A stretch of 64,000 nucleotides of DNA from NCBI RefSeq assembly GCF_003696345.1, contig NZ_RFLX01000002.1:186001-250000 (forward strand), written 5' to 3'. Under the pieces are notes generated by a model that was given only the letters and a program-made list of their open reading frames with translations, was not told where the DNA came from and did not search any database. Position numbers and translations under genes: made by a program. Source of the DNA: Teichococcus wenyumeiae. GTDB lineage: Bacteria; Pseudomonadota; Alphaproteobacteria; Acetobacterales; Acetobacteraceae. This document shows, in pieces, positions 30,693 through 40,156 of this stretch; within the stretch, counting starts at the first letter, position 1, and every line of letters begins with the position of its first letter.

Positions 30693-30849
30693 GCAGCGCG
30701 TCTCCGTCCTTCACGGCCGCCAGGGGAAGCGGCGGCCGCTGTGAGCCTGCCACGAAGCGCCAGGCTCGCGCATTGCAGGAATTCGTCGCACCCCCACTTG
30801 CCGAGCACGCGCAGGGGCGATATACGCCGCGCCTACCCAGACGGAACGG

Positions 30850-30926
30850 CGGAGCGTAGCTCAGCCTGGTAGAGCACTGTGTTCGGGACGCAGGGGCCGG
30901 AGGTTCGAATCCTCTCGCTCCGACCA
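30850..30926 (+). tRNA. tRNA-Pro (anticodon CGG)
   Basis: A 77-base cloverleaf. The acceptor CGGAGCG pairs with CGCTCCG, the D arm is GCTC...GAGC, and the anticodon stem CTGTG/CGCAG closes the loop TTCGGGA with anticodon CGG. The T arm is GGAGG-TTCGAAT-CCTCT. CCA is encoded. It reads the CCG proline codon that dominates in this G+C-rich genome. A strong terminator follows. Confidence 0.97.
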
Positions 30927-30946
30927 AATCGGTCCGGATGGGTAAG

Positions 30947-30992
30947 CCCCGTCTCCTCCCCTCGAAAGAGGGAGCAGGAGGCGGGGTTTTTT
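30947..30992 (+). terminator. Terminator of the tRNA-Pro gene
   Basis: A long hairpin with arms 30947-30963 and 30968-30986 (two unpaired bases in the 3' arm) and a GAAA tetraloop, followed by six T residues. It lies 20 bp after the tRNA. Confidence 0.93.
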
Positions 30993-31141
30993 CATGGCCT
31001 GTGGGCGGGCGGCGGGGCAGCCGCGGAACATTCAGCCCGCCCCGGAGCGGGAACAGGGCCCTGGCCCGGATCGTTGCATGGTTGTTGCTTAGGTTCCGGC
31101 ACCCGCAGGGGCACAAGGCCCCGGGGGAAGGAAATCCGCCC

Positions 31142-31897
31142 ATGAAGCCATCCCTGGCCGCCGCCGTGCCTGCCTGCCTGGGCCTCCTTTGTGCCGCCAT
31201 GGCCATGCCCGCCGCCGCGCAGATGCCGCTGGGCGACAGCGGCCTGACGCTGACCGTCACGCCGGTGCTGAGCAGCGACTACCTGTTCCGTGGCATTTCC
31301 CAGACCCGCAACCGCCCGGCCATCCAGGGCACGGTGGACCTGCAACATTCCAGCGGGTTCTATCTCGGCGCCTTCGCCACCAACGTGGCCTTCCCTGGCA
31401 CCGATGCGCGGCAGGAGCTGGACCTGTCAGCCGGCTACCGCTTCGAGGCGGGCGCTGCCACCTTCGATCTCGGCGGCATCTACTACACCTACCCCGGCTA
31501 CCACGCCGCGCCGGGCAGCTACGACTTCAACTATGTCGAGGCCATCGCCAAGGCGAGCTACACGGTGGCGCCGCTGAAGCTGGTGGGCACCGCCGCCTGG
31601 TCCCCCAACTTCTATTTCGAGAGCGGCCACGCCTTCTACCTGGAAGGCGGCGCGGATGTCTCGCTGCCGGCGGGCTTCACCCTTTCCGGCCGCCTTGGCT
31701 ATCAGTGGATCGAGCGCAACCGCCGCTATGGCGCGCCGGATTACGCCAACTGGCAGATCGTGGCCTCGCGCGAGATTGTGGCCGGCATCACCCTGGCGGT
31801 GGGTTATTACGATACCAGCCTGTCCAAGCGGGAATGCTTCGGCGGCGCCAAGTTCTGCGAGGCCCGCGCCATGGTGACGCTGAGCAAGATCTTCTGA
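31142..31897 (+). CDS. TIGR02001 family outer-membrane protein
   Basis: Beta-barrel-like outer-membrane protein, 251 residues, with a signal peptide ending in PAAAQ near residue 27. It carries the family signature SDYLFRGISQTRNRPAIQG (about 45-63) and alternating amphipathic strands (FYLGAFATNVAF, ELDLSAGYRFEAG). The C-terminal strand ends in aromatic F (VTLSKIF), typical for barrel assembly. Substrate or porin function is unknown. Confidence 0.9.
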   Translation: MKPSLAAAVPACLGLLCAAMAMPAAAQMPLGDSGLTLTVTPVLSSDYLFRGISQTRNRPAIQGTVDLQHSSGFYLGAFATNVAFPGTDARQELDLSAGYRFEAGAATFDLGGIYYTYPGYHAAPGSYDFNYVEAIAKASYTVAPLKLVGTAAWSPNFYFESGHAFYLEGGADVSLPAGFTLSGRLGYQWIERNRRYGAPDYANWQIVASREIVAGITLAVGYYDTSLSKRECFGGAKFCEARAMVTLSKIF

Positions 31898-31917
31898 CCC
31901 CGGTGCCCGGCGCCGCT

Positions 31918-32112
31918 TCAGCGGCGGATGCCGGCCGCCCAATAGATCAGCGAACGGATGGGAAAGACCCAGATGAAGCCGGTCACCACGAAATAAGGCA
32001 CCTGCAGGGCCCAGTGCAGGCCCTGCACCCAGTCTCCGATCCAGAGCACGAGGACGAGATAGAGCAGCAGTCCGATGGAACCGATCAGCAGGGCGATGGA
32101 GGTGCGCGACAT
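31918..32112 (-). CDS. DUF2842 domain-containing membrane protein
   Basis: Small alphaproteobacterial protein of 64 residues with two membrane helices (about 6-26 and 36-52). Its typical tail PYFVVTGFIWVFPIRSLIYWAAG identifies DUF2842. Role unknown. It is convergent with the outer-membrane protein gene and divergent from apt. Confidence 0.9.
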   Translation of the reverse strand: MSRTSIALLIGSIGLLLYLVLVLWIGDWVQGLHWALQVPYFVVTGFIWVFPIRSLIYWAAGIRR

Positions 32113-32259
32113 GGCAGCCTCTTGGCAGGCGGCAGGCTTGGCGCCAAGGGCCTATAACGGCGCAGGGCGACCATGCGTTGCGGCGGCGGGCCCGCCGCCT
32201 TAGTCTCCGCCCCCCGCCCGAAAGGGCTGCCTGCCCCGCTTAAGCCTAGAGGATCGTGG

Positions 32260-32826
32260 ATGCCCGACACCGGACCGACCCCTGCCCGAGGGTCTCTCGC
32301 TGATGGGTCCTTCGACCTGAAGGCGCATATCCGTGCCGTACCGGATTTTCCGAAGCCCGGCATCCTGTTCTACGACATCTGCACGCTGCTGCGGGATGGC
32401 CCGGCCTTCCACGCCGCCATCAAGATGCTCGCCGACCTGGTGCGCCCCTATAAGCCGACGGCGCTGGCCGGCATCGAGAGCCGTGGCTTCGTGCTGGCGG
32501 CGCCGCTGGCGCTGGAGCTGGGCCTGGGCTTCATCCTGCTGCGCAAGCCGCGCAAGCTGCCCGGCGCCACCATCGGCTACAACTATGCCCTGGAATACGG
32601 CACCGACCGGCTGGAGATTCAGGCCGATGCCGTGAAGAAGGGCGACCGCGTGGTGCTGCTGGACGACCTTCTGGCCACCGGCGGCACCATGGCCGCCGGC
32701 ATCCGCCTGCTGCAGGAAGCCGGGGCCGAGGTGCCGCTGGCCGCCGCCATGATCGAGCTGACCTTCCTGAACGGCCGCGCCCGGCTCGAGGCGCCCTTCG
32801 AGGCCCTGGCGGCCTACGATTCCTGA
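32260..32826 (+). CDS. apt: Adenine phosphoribosyltransferase
   Basis: Purine salvage enzyme converting adenine and PRPP to AMP. The 188 residues include [16 protein letters not shown] near 30, the ESRGF substrate loop near 78 and the PRPP-binding motif [13 protein letters not shown] (about 135). ATG 32260 gives a slightly extended N-terminus, normal for alphaproteobacteria. The frame is open upstream but without family residues. Confidence 0.96.
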   Translation: MPDTGPTPARGSLADGSFDLKAHIRAVPDFPKPGILFYDICTLLRDGPAFHAAIKMLADLVRPYKPTALAGIESRGFVLAAPLALELGLGFILLRKPRKLPGATIGYNYALEYGTDRLEIQADAVKKGDRVVLLDDLLATGGTMAAGIRLLQEAGAEVPLAAAMIELTFLNGRARLEAPFEALAAYDS

Positions 32827-32957
32827 AGATGCGCGGGCGGTTCCGGATTCCGCAACTCCGGCAGGCAGAAGCTGCCTATGACCTAGGCAGCGCCGCACCT
32901 GGCGCGCCGCCCCGCCACGGCCTTCTTTCCGCCGCGAGGGCTGGGCATGTCCCGCCC

Positions 32958-33938
32958 ATGCCCCGCCGCGCCCTGCCCGCCCTGGCCGCCGCGTTGCTGG
33001 GCGCCCCCGCCGCCCGTGCACAGAGGCTGACGGCCGATACCGCTACCCTGCTGCTACCGGGCCCCGAGGGCGGGCCCGCCGCCATCTGGGCCGCCAAGGT
33101 GGCGGCCGGGCTGGTGCGCGGCCTGCCGCATGCGGTGGCGTTGCACAGCACCACCATCGGCGGCCCCGATGGCGTCACTGCCGCCAACCGCTTCGCCACG
33201 CTGGAAGGCGCCGACGGGCGCATCCTACTGGTGCTGCCGGGCTCGGCTGCCCATGCGCGGCTGATCGGGGAAAGCCGGGCCCGCTACCCGGTGGAGGGCT
33301 GGCTGCCGCTCTGCGCCTCCTGGCAGGGAGCGATCCTGGCCGGGCGCGGACCCATGCCGGCCCCCAACGCCGCCCGCCCGTTGCGCCTGGCGCTGCCCGG
33401 GCCGGATGCGCCGGAAGCCGCGGCCCTGCTGGGCCTGGACCTGATCGGCTATCCCGCCACTCCGGTCTTCGGCATGAGCGCCCTGGCGGCGGAGCAGGCG
33501 CTGGCGCGGGGGGAAGTGGATGCGCTGGTCATCGCCACCCCCTCCCCCATGCTGCGCGTCGCCCGCATCGGCCTCACTCCCTGGCGGGAGTTGGAAACGC
33601 CGGGCCGCCGCGACATTCCCGGCCTGCCGCCGCTGGCCGAGGCGGCGACCCAGGCCCGCCCGGCTCAGGTCGCCGCCGCCCAGGCCGGCTTCGCGGCGCT
33701 GCGGCTGCGCGCGGCGCTGGTGCTGCCGGCCCTGACCTCGGCCGACCTCGTGGCAGTGTGGCGCCGCGCTGCGCTGCGCTGGCAGGAGGACGAGGCCAAG
33801 GAATCGCCGGAGAACACCGCGCCCGCCCTGGTGGGGGCGGAGGCGCGCACCGCCATGTCGGCGCTGTTTCCCTCGCCGGACGGGGTGCTGGCCTATCGGG
33901 AATGGCTGCTGCGGCGGCTGTCCTGGCAGGCGGGCTGA
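32958..33938 (+). CDS. Periplasmic binding protein-like (TctC/Bug-type) secreted protein
   Basis: Secreted protein of 326 residues, with a signal peptide to about residue 21 (LLGAPAARA-Q). It then has a layout like the tripartite tricarboxylate-transporter receptors: LLLPGPEGGPAAIWAAKVAAGL at the start of the mature protein, and later EQALARGEVDALVIATPSPM. No transporter membrane genes are near, as is common for this receptor family. It lies 131 bp after apt. The ligand is unknown and the family call is moderate. Confidence 0.65.
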   Translation: MPRRALPALAAALLGAPAARAQRLTADTATLLLPGPEGGPAAIWAAKVAAGLVRGLPHAVALHSTTIGGPDGVTAANRFATLEGADGRILLVLPGSAAHARLIGESRARYPVEGWLPLCASWQGAILAGRGPMPAPNAARPLRLALPGPDAPEAAALLGLDLIGYPATPVFGMSALAAEQALARGEVDALVIATPSPMLRVARIGLTPWRELETPGRRDIPGLPPLAEAATQARPAQVAAAQAGFAALRLRAALVLPALTSADLVAVWRRAALRWQEDEAKESPENTAPALVGAEARTAMSALFPSPDGVLAYREWLLRRLSWQAG

Positions 33939-33950
33939 AGCCTGCCAGGA
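33921..33950 (+). terminator. Hairpin overlapping the stop of the binding-protein gene
   Basis: Perfect 11-base arms (33921-33931 and 33940-33950) around an 8-base loop that includes the TGA stop. There is no T-run. It probably limits read-through into the convergent ATP-grasp gene. Confidence 0.5.
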
Positions 33951-34001
33951 CCGGCCTCCGCCACGGGAGGCAGCCATTCCTCCCGGGCCGGCGAGCCAGG
34001 G

Positions 34002-35111
34002 TCAGAGATGATGCCCATCCGCCATCCGGCCCGCCTTGCTCAACCGCTGCTGCAACAGCCACAGGTTCGAGACAAGGTCGGAGCCAAAGTAGCGCAGGAT
34101 CTTCCAGTCCAGCCTGTCCAATGCCCAATGCGTCGCGACCTTCCGGGGCACGGCCCGCAGATGCGCCACGGACACATCCCTGATGTTGAGCGCGGGACCG
34201 TCGCGGTTGCTGTTCTCGAAGCCCAGCGCGACGAAGTTCAGCCCCGCGAGCTGCGCGAGATGCATGTTGTACCAGAAGCGTGGATTGCACTCGAGAAAGT
34301 AGAAGGAACCATCAGGGCAGACGCGGATGTCGAAGCCCAGCACGCCGTCGTAGCTGAAATGCCTGTTGATCTTCCTGCAGGCCTCCAGGACCGGCGGCAT
34401 GTCGAGGAACTCGGTCTTCTCGTTGTCCTTGCGGTAGATGACCCAGGGGAGGTCCGTGCCGCCCTGGCAGAGGAAGAAGGCGCTGACATCGGTGCCGCAG
34501 ATGTAGTCCTGGACAAGAATGGGGCGGTATTCGACCTGCCTTGAAAGCTCGGCAGCCGAGTTCCACACCAGCTTCGTCACGCCGGAGCTGCCATCTCTGT
34601 TGAGGGGCTTCGCCACCGCTGGCGGCTTGATCTGCCCCGCTTCCGCCAGCGCGGTGAGCGCCGCCGCGTCCGCGGCAAGATGGCTGCGGGGATAAGGAAG
34701 CTCCAGTTCCCTGCACAGTTCCGAGAACAGAAACTTGTTGTCCAGAATGTCGAAGACCGCCGTGGATGGCACCGGGAAGCAACGTGGTTCGAGATGGTCC
34801 CTGGTTGTTGTCAGGTAGCGTGTCGTGATGCTGTCGCTGGGCAGGATGTAGTCGATCCGCAGGTCTGCGCAGATCGTGTTAATGAGATCGGGCGCCAGAT
34901 CCTGAAAGTTGTCCTTGCGGACCGGCGCTTCGAAGAAGGCCTTGCAGGCGCGTGAACTGCTGAGCGGGCGCGCCTCATTGGATCCTAGAACGTAAACTGA
35001 GCCAAAATATTCCGCCGCACATCGGAGCGTCCGGTACTGCAATCTTGAGCCACTTGCCAGTATCAGGCACTTTTTTTCCACTGCGACTTCGCGGCCAGAT
35101 TTGTCTGGCAT
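34002..35111 (-). CDS. ATP-grasp domain protein, orphan
   Basis: Protein of 369 residues from the ATG at 35111 (GGGAGG Shine-Dalgarno eight bases upstream). The N-terminal preATP-grasp domain starts KKCLILASGSRLQYRTLRCA. The ATP-grasp core shows VAKPLNRDGSSGV (about 170), the VQDYICGTD hinge (about 200) and the metal-binding end GSFYFLECNPRFWYNM (about 275). Such enzymes join a carboxylate to an amine or thiol, or make carbamoyl-phosphate-like ligations. The substrate is unknown and no partner enzyme lies next to it. The base composition is clearly lower in G+C than the neighbours, suggesting recent transfer. Confidence 0.85.
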   Translation of the reverse strand: MPDKSGREVAVEKKCLILASGSRLQYRTLRCAAEYFGSVYVLGSNEARPLSSSRACKAFFEAPVRKDNFQDLAPDLINTICADLRIDYILPSDSITTRYLTTTRDHLEPRCFPVPSTAVFDILDNKFLFSELCRELELPYPRSHLAADAAALTALAEAGQIKPPAVAKPLNRDGSSGVTKLVWNSAAELSRQVEYRPILVQDYICGTDVSAFFLCQGGTDLPWVIYRKDNEKTEFLDMPPVLEACRKINRHFSYDGVLGFDIRVCPDGSFYFLECNPRFWYNMHLAQLAGLNFVALGFENSNRDGPALNIRDVSVAHLRAVPRKVATHWALDRLDWKILRYFGSDLVSNLWLLQQRLSKAGRMADGHHL

Positions 35112-35411
35112 TGTTTTTCCCTCCCGAAGCCGTGTGCAACAGAGCGCCACAGCCTCCCGATTACTATAGATGCAATCGTGCGTTGCGCGCCGGCTTGTTG
35201 CTGGCAGGAGAACGCAATTCGGGATTAGCCCGATCGGGTCAGGCGATCGCCAGGATTGTATTGCGGCACCAGGCCCAGGGGCGCCGGCTCAGGACCCCGC
35301 TGCATGCGGACAAGGCTGAACAAGCCATGGCTTCCGACGGCTCGCGCGGTGGCGGCGCCATCGGAGGCAGCCGGGAACAGGGTGGATCGTCCACCCCGTT
35401 CCCCATATCGC
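35112..35411. other. Intergenic stretch upstream of the ATP-grasp gene
   Basis: About 300 bp with no convincing gene. The part near 35112-35200 is less G+C-rich than the surroundings, like the ATP-grasp gene itself. The promoter of that gene should be here on the minus strand, but I cannot name its boxes with confidence. Confidence 0.4.
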
Positions 35412-36485
35412 TCAGGCCCCGTTGGCCACCGCTTCCGCCAGGGCGCGGCCCACATCCGCGGTGCCAGCCTGGCCGCCCAGGTCGCGGGTGCGCGGGCCGC
35501 CTTCGGCCAGCAGCTTCTCAATGGCGCGCAGGATGGCGTCGGCGGCTTCCTTCTCGCCCAGATGCTCCAGCATCATGGCGCCAGACCAGATCTGGCCGAT
35601 CGGGTTGCAGATATGCTTGCCGGCGATATCGGGCGCGGAGCCATGCACCGGCTCGAACATGCTCGGGTGCTTCTTCTCAGGGTTGATGTTGGCGGAAGGC
35701 GCGATGCCGATGGAGCCCGCCACCGCCGGCCCGAGGTCGGAGAGGATGTCGCCGAACAGGTTGGAGCCGACCACCACGTCGAACCAGTCCGGGTGCTGCA
35801 CGAAATGGGCGCAGAGGATGTCGATATGGAACTGGTCGGTGGCGATGCCGGGATAGTTCTTCGCCATCTCGGCGAAGCGCTCGTCCCAGTAGGGCATGGT
35901 GAAGGTGATGCCGTTGGACTTGGTGGCGCTGGTCACCTTCTTGCGCGGGCGGGTCTGCGCCAGCTCGAAGGCGTATTTCAGCACGCGGTCCACACCGTGG
36001 CGGGTGAAGACGCTGTCCTGGGTGACGAATTCGCGTTCCGTGCCCGGGAACATGCGGCCGCCCGAGGAGGAATATTCACCCTCGGTGTTCTCGCGCACCA
36101 CGTAGAAGTCGATATCGGCGGGGCCACGGTTGGCCAGGGGCGACTTGGTGCCCGGCATCAGCTTGCAGGGGCGCAAGCTGATATACTGGTCGAAGCTGCG
36201 GCGGATCGGGATCAGCAGGCCCCAGAGGGAGATGTGGTCCGGCACCCCCGGCCAGCCCACGGCGCCAAGGAAGATGCTGTCGTTCTGCGCCAGTTGCTCC
36301 AGGCCGTCTTCCGGCATCATGCGGCCGGTCTTCTGGTAGGTCTCGCAGGACCAGTCGTAGTGATCCAGCTTCAGGTCGAAGCCGAAGCGGCGGGCGGCGG
36401 CATCCAGGACGCGCAGGCCCTCCGGCACCGTTTCCTTGCCGATGCCGTCGCCAGGGACGACGGCGATGCGATGCGTGCGGGACAT
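35412..36485 (-). CDS. Tartrate dehydrogenase / isopropylmalate-dehydrogenase-family enzyme
   Basis: NAD-dependent beta-decarboxylating dehydrogenase of 357 residues. The start RIAVVPGDGIGKETVPEG and the segment FLGAVGWPGVPDHISLWGLL (near 75) are characteristic of tartrate dehydrogenases rather than LeuB. The metal-binding aspartates lie in LFGDILSDLGP (near 250) and the NAD-binding EPVHGSAPDIAGK follows. It would oxidise tartrate or D-malate. It is single, with no leuCD beside it, which also argues against leucine synthesis. Confidence 0.9.
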   Translation of the reverse strand: MSRTHRIAVVPGDGIGKETVPEGLRVLDAAARRFGFDLKLDHYDWSCETYQKTGRMMPEDGLEQLAQNDSIFLGAVGWPGVPDHISLWGLLIPIRRSFDQYISLRPCKLMPGTKSPLANRGPADIDFYVVRENTEGEYSSSGGRMFPGTEREFVTQDSVFTRHGVDRVLKYAFELAQTRPRKKVTSATKSNGITFTMPYWDERFAEMAKNYPGIATDQFHIDILCAHFVQHPDWFDVVVGSNLFGDILSDLGPAVAGSIGIAPSANINPEKKHPSMFEPVHGSAPDIAGKHICNPIGQIWSGAMMLEHLGEKEAADAILRAIEKLLAEGGPRTRDLGGQAGTADVGRALAEAVANGA

Positions 36486-36557
36486 GGGACGTGACCTCTT
36501 CGCTGCTTATGCGAAGGTTCTAGACCCTGTTTTCCCGGGCAGGAAGGTGGCCAGGCT

Positions 36558-37634
36558 TCAGCCGCCCGCCGCTTCCCGCGCCAGCAGCGCCCGCTTGCGC
36601 GCCACACCCCAGCGGTAGCCCGACAGCGCGCCATCCCCCCGCACCACCCGGTGGCAGGGAATCGCCACCGCCAGGGCATTGGCGGCGCAGGCCGAGGCCA
36701 CCGCGCGCGCCGCGCCCGGCTGGCCGATGCGGGCGGCGATCTCGGCATAGCTGGCGGTGCCGCCGGGCGGGATCTCTTTCAGCGCCTGCCAGACACGGTG
36801 CTGGAAGGCGGTGCCGCGCAGGTCCAGCGGCAGGTCCAGGCCGGTACCGGGTGCCTCGACGAAGCCCACTACCTGGGCCACCAGCGCCTCGAAGCCGGCA
36901 TCGCCGCCGACCAGGGTGGCGCGGGGGAAGCGGTCCTGCAGTTCCCGCAGCAGGGCTTCCGGCTCATCGCCCAGCAGAATGGCGCAGACACCTTTCTGGC
37001 TGCGCGCCACCAGGATGCTGCCCAGGGCACATTCGCCGATGGCGAAGCGGATGGTGGAATCGGCCCCGCCGGCGCGCCAGGCGGTGGGCGTCATGCCCAG
37101 CAGCGCATCGGCGCTTTCATAGACCCGGCTGTTGGAGCCATAGCCGGCAGCATAGATCGCCTCGGTCACGGTGCGCGCGGCGGGCAGTTCCTCCCGCAGC
37201 CGGCGGGCGCGGGCAGCAGCGGCATAGGCGCCGGGCGTCAGGCCGGTGACGGCGCGGAAGAGGCGGTGGAAATGGGAAGGGCTGAGGCCCAGCTCCCGCG
37301 CCAGGGCCGGCAGGTCCGGCACGTCCTCGGCGGCATCCAGGCGGCGGCAGGCCTCGGCCACCACGGCGGCCTGGCGCTGGCGCGGCGGCGGCAGGTCGGC
37401 GCGGCAGCGGCGGCAGGGGCGGAAGCCGGCGGCCTCGGCCTCGGCGGCTGTGGCATGGAAGCGCACCTGGGCGGGGCCCGGGCGGCGGGCGGCGCAGGAG
37501 GGATGGCAATAGATCCCGGTGCTGCGCACGGAATAGACGAAGCCGCCATCGGCGGCCGCGTCGCGCGCCACCAGCCGGGCCCAGCGCGGGTCCAGTTCGG
37601 TGGCGGAGGGGGCAAGGGGGAGGTTCTGGGTCAT
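36558..37634 (-). CDS. ada: Ada-type bifunctional alkyl-DNA repair protein and regulator
   Basis: Protein of 358 residues with three parts. An N-terminal Ada zinc domain has GIYCHPSC and FRPCRRC, the four zinc cysteines that also accept methyl from phosphotriesters. An AraC-type helix-turn-helix follows (about 100-190, LARELGLSPSHFHRLFRAVTG). A C-terminal O6-methylguanine methyltransferase ends with the acceptor motif IPCHRVVR (near 320). In the known system the methylated protein activates repair genes. ATG 37634 is preferred to one seven codons upstream. Confidence 0.95.
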   Translation of the reverse strand: MTQNLPLAPSATELDPRWARLVARDAAADGGFVYSVRSTGIYCHPSCAARRPGPAQVRFHATAAEAEAAGFRPCRRCRADLPPPRQRQAAVVAEACRRLDAAEDVPDLPALARELGLSPSHFHRLFRAVTGLTPGAYAAAARARRLREELPAARTVTEAIYAAGYGSNSRVYESADALLGMTPTAWRAGGADSTIRFAIGECALGSILVARSQKGVCAILLGDEPEALLRELQDRFPRATLVGGDAGFEALVAQVVGFVEAPGTGLDLPLDLRGTAFQHRVWQALKEIPPGGTASYAEIAARIGQPGAARAVASACAANALAVAIPCHRVVRGDGALSGYRWGVARKRALLAREAAGG

Positions 37635-37686
37635 GATGCGGCCAGGTTGGATCATACCGCCGGCCCGCTCACTCCGCCGCCTGCTT

Positions 37687-37863
37687 TCAAACCGAATCCC
37701 GGTTCCGCAGCCAGGACAGCAGCGCCAGGGCCAGCACCACGGCGGCGATCAGCGCCACCGCGACCATGCCGGTGATGATCGCGAAACCTGGCGCATCCGC
37801 CGCCACCAGCACCCCGGTGATGGCGGTGGCGACGACCAGCAGCAGTCGGATCAGCAGCGACAT
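37687..37863 (-). CDS. Small two-helix membrane protein
   Basis: A 58-residue protein read from ATG 37863 to TGA 37687. It is almost wholly hydrophobic: IRLLLVVATAITGVLVA, a short GDAPGF-like turn (ADAPGFAI), then MVAVALIAAVVLALALLSW and a charged end NRDSV. It lies 12 bp downstream of the Crp/FNR regulator on the same strand, so it is probably cotranscribed. No family is recognised. Confidence 0.6.
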   Translation of the reverse strand: MSLLIRLLLVVATAITGVLVAADAPGFAIITGMVAVALIAAVVLALALLSWLRNRDSV

Positions 37864-37875
37864 GGCCCCTCTCCT

Positions 37876-38562
37876 TCAGGCGGCGCAATCACCGCTTGCT
37901 GCTTCTACCGCGTCATGGTCCCGCAGTTCCACACGCTGCGCGGTCGGCAGCGCGATCAGCCCCTTGCGGCGGAACTGGCTGAAGACGCGGCTGACGGTCT
38001 CGATGGTCAGGCCCAGGTGGTCGGCGATGTCCTGGCGCGACATCGGCAGGTCGAAGCGACGGTCGCCGCCGGTGCGCTCGGCCATCTCCAGCAGGAAGGA
38101 GGCCAGCCGCTCCGCCGCCGTCTTGCGGCCCAGCACCATCAAGCGGCGCTGCGCCGTCTCCAGGCTGCGGCAGGCGAGGTCGTAGAGGCCGCGGGCGGCG
38201 GCGGGGTCGCGCACCGCCTCGGCCTCCAACTGCCGGCGGGGGAAGCGCAGCAGGATGGCATCGCCCACCGCCTCGGCCGAAAGCAGATGCGCCTCCCGCC
38301 CATCCAGGCCCAGCAGGTCGCCGGGCAGGTGGAACTCGGCCACCTGGCGGCGGCCATCGGGCATCAGCGCCAAGCTGCGGACGCAGCCGGCCATCACGCG
38401 GTAGACATGGCTGGCGGCATCGCCCGCCAGGAAGAGGCTCTGGTCGCGACGCAGCGTCACGGTGGTGCCGACCAGCGCCATCCCGGCCAGGCCCATTCCG
38501 GCCATGGCGGGCAGCGGCATCCCGGCGGTCCGGACCCCGATCGTTGCATCGCGCGGCAGCAT
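37876..38562 (-). CDS. Crp/FNR family transcriptional regulator (FixK-like)
   Basis: Transcription factor of 228 residues with an N-terminal cyclic-nucleotide-binding-type barrel (LFLAGDAASHVYRVMAGCVR, about 43-62) and a C-terminal winged helix. The recognition helix SRQDIADHLGLTIETVSRVF contains the E-x-x-SR pattern that reads TTGA-N6-TCAA boxes. The N-terminal cysteines that hold the FNR iron-sulfur cluster are missing, so it is FixK/NNR-like rather than an oxygen-labile FNR. It is divergent from fixL with 118 bp between. Confidence 0.88.
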   Translation of the reverse strand: MLPRDATIGVRTAGMPLPAMAGMGLAGMALVGTTVTLRRDQSLFLAGDAASHVYRVMAGCVRSLALMPDGRRQVAEFHLPGDLLGLDGREAHLLSAEAVGDAILLRFPRRQLEAEAVRDPAAARGLYDLACRSLETAQRRLMVLGRKTAAERLASFLLEMAERTGGDRRFDLPMSRQDIADHLGLTIETVSRVFSQFRRKGLIALPTAQRVELRDHDAVEAASGDCAA

Positions 38563-38680
38563 TGGTTAACCCCCTGGCATCTCGTGTGGCGGAGAATGCG
38601 CGCCGCCACAGCTTCCGACTATTCGGGTCTTCCCCATCCGGGATTCTACGTATGGGCCGCATTCCGGTCTTCGCCTGTCC

Positions 38681-40156
38681 ATGACCACGCCGCTCGACGA
38701 CACCGCCTGGCGGCTGACGGTCGAGGCCGCCGGCCTTGGCGCCTTTTCCTGGGACACGCGGGCGGACCGCGTGCGGCTCTCCGGCCCGCTGGCGCTGCTC
38801 TTCGGCCCGCCGGCGGAACAGCCGGGGCTGGAGGGCTTCCTGTCCCTGCTGCCGGAGAACCAGCGCACCCCCGTGGGTGCCACGCTGCGCCATGCGCGCG
38901 ACACCGGCGGCGCCTGGGACACCGCCCTCAGCCTGGACGTGGCTGGCGGCGCCACGCTGCGGCTGCGCCTGGCCGGCACCGGCTGGCCGGAGGAAGCGCC
39001 GCTGCACCTGCTGGGCGTGCTGTCGCGCCTGGAGGACCCGCCGGCGCCGGACGAGCAGGACGCGCATGTACGCTCCATCCTCGACACCGTGCCGGACGGC
39101 ATGATCGTGATCGACGAGCACGGCATCATCCGCGCCTTCTCGGCCGCCGCCGAGCGCATCTTCGGCTTCGCTTCCGCCGAGGTCTGCGGCCGCAATGTCA
39201 GCCTGCTGATGCCCTCCCCGCACCGGCAGGCGCATGACGGCTATCTCGCCCGCTATGCCCGCACGCGGGAGCGGCGGATCATCGGCATCGGCCGCACTGT
39301 GACCGGCCAGCGGCGGGACGGCAGCACCTTTCCGCTGGAACTGGCGGTGGGCGAGGTGCGGCGCGCCGGCGCGCGCCTCTACACCGGCTTCATCCGCGAC
39401 CTGACCGACCGCCAGCGCACGCAGGAGGAGATGCAGGAATTGCAGGCGGAGCTGCTGCATGTCTCCCGCCTCAGCGCGCTGGGCCAGATGGCGACGACGC
39501 TGGCGCATGAACTGAACCAGCCGCTGACCGCCGTGACGAATTACCTCAGCGCCGCGCAGCGTCTTTTCGCCGCCGGCAACCAGCCGGCACGTGTGGGCGA
39601 GGCCATGGGCAAGGCCGCCGACCAGGCGCTGCGGGCCGGCGAGATCATCCGCCGCCTGCGCGAGTTCGTCGCCACCGGGGAAAGCGAGAAGCAGGGCGAG
39701 CCGCTGACCGCGCTGGTGGAGGAAGCCACCGCCCTGGCCTTCATCGGCGCCCGCCAGCGCGGCGCCACCGCCACGCTGCATGTGGCGCCGGACTGCGGGT
39801 TGGTGCTGGTGGACAAGATCCAGGTGCAGCAGGTGCTGCTGAACCTGATCCGCAATGCCATCGAGGCGGTAGACAGCCTGGCGCGGCAGGAAGTGGCCGT
39901 CACGGCGCGACGGGCGGGCGACATGGTCGAGGTTTCGGTTTCCGATACCGGCACCGGCCTGGCGCCGGAGGTGGAGGCGCAGCTCTTCCGCCCCTTCGTC
40001 ACCACCAAGCGCGGCGGCATGGGCGTCGGGCTTTCCATCTGCCGCTCGATCATCGAGGCGCATGGCGGCCGCATCTGGGCCGAGGCCAACCCCGGCGGCG
40101 GCACGGTCTTCCGCTTCACGCTGCTGGGCCTGGAGGAAGAGGAGGTGGCGCCATGA
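38681..40156 (+). CDS. fixL: Oxygen-sensing histidine kinase FixL
   Basis: Sensor kinase of 491 residues. A weak N-terminal PAS-like domain (1-115) is followed by the haem PAS (about 130-245), with the proximal haem His185 in AHDGYLARY and the oxygen-region Arg205 in IIGIGR. These match the residues known in rhizobial FixL. The HisKA box has His276 in LAHELNQPL, and the HATPase N-, G1- and G2-boxes lie near 390-470. No membrane helix is seen, so it is a soluble form. Its stop overlaps the fixJ start (ATGA). Confidence 0.94.
   Translation: MTTPLDDTAWRLTVEAAGLGAFSWDTRADRVRLSGPLALLFGPPAEQPGLEGFLSLLPENQRTPVGATLRHARDTGGAWDTALSLDVAGGATLRLRLAGTGWPEEAPLHLLGVLSRLEDPPAPDEQDAHVRSILDTVPDGMIVIDEHGIIRAFSAAAERIFGFASAEVCGRNVSLLMPSPHRQAHDGYLARYARTRERRIIGIGRTVTGQRRDGSTFPLELAVGEVRRAGARLYTGFIRDLTDRQRTQEEMQELQAELLHVSRLSALGQMATTLAHELNQPLTAVTNYLSAAQRLFAAGNQPARVGEAMGKAADQALRAGEIIRRLREFVATGESEKQGEPLTALVEEATALAFIGARQRGATATLHVAPDCGLVLVDKIQVQQVLLNLIRNAIEAVDSLARQEVAVTARRAGDMVEVSVSDTGTGLAPEVEAQLFRPFVTTKRGGMGVGLSICRSIIEAHGGRIWAEANPGGGTVFRFTLLGLEEEEVAP

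Noticed and set aside
35412-36485. Naming the dehydrogenase leuB
   Set aside because: The segment around residue 75 and overall similarity fit tartrate dehydrogenases, and there is no leucine gene neighbourhood.
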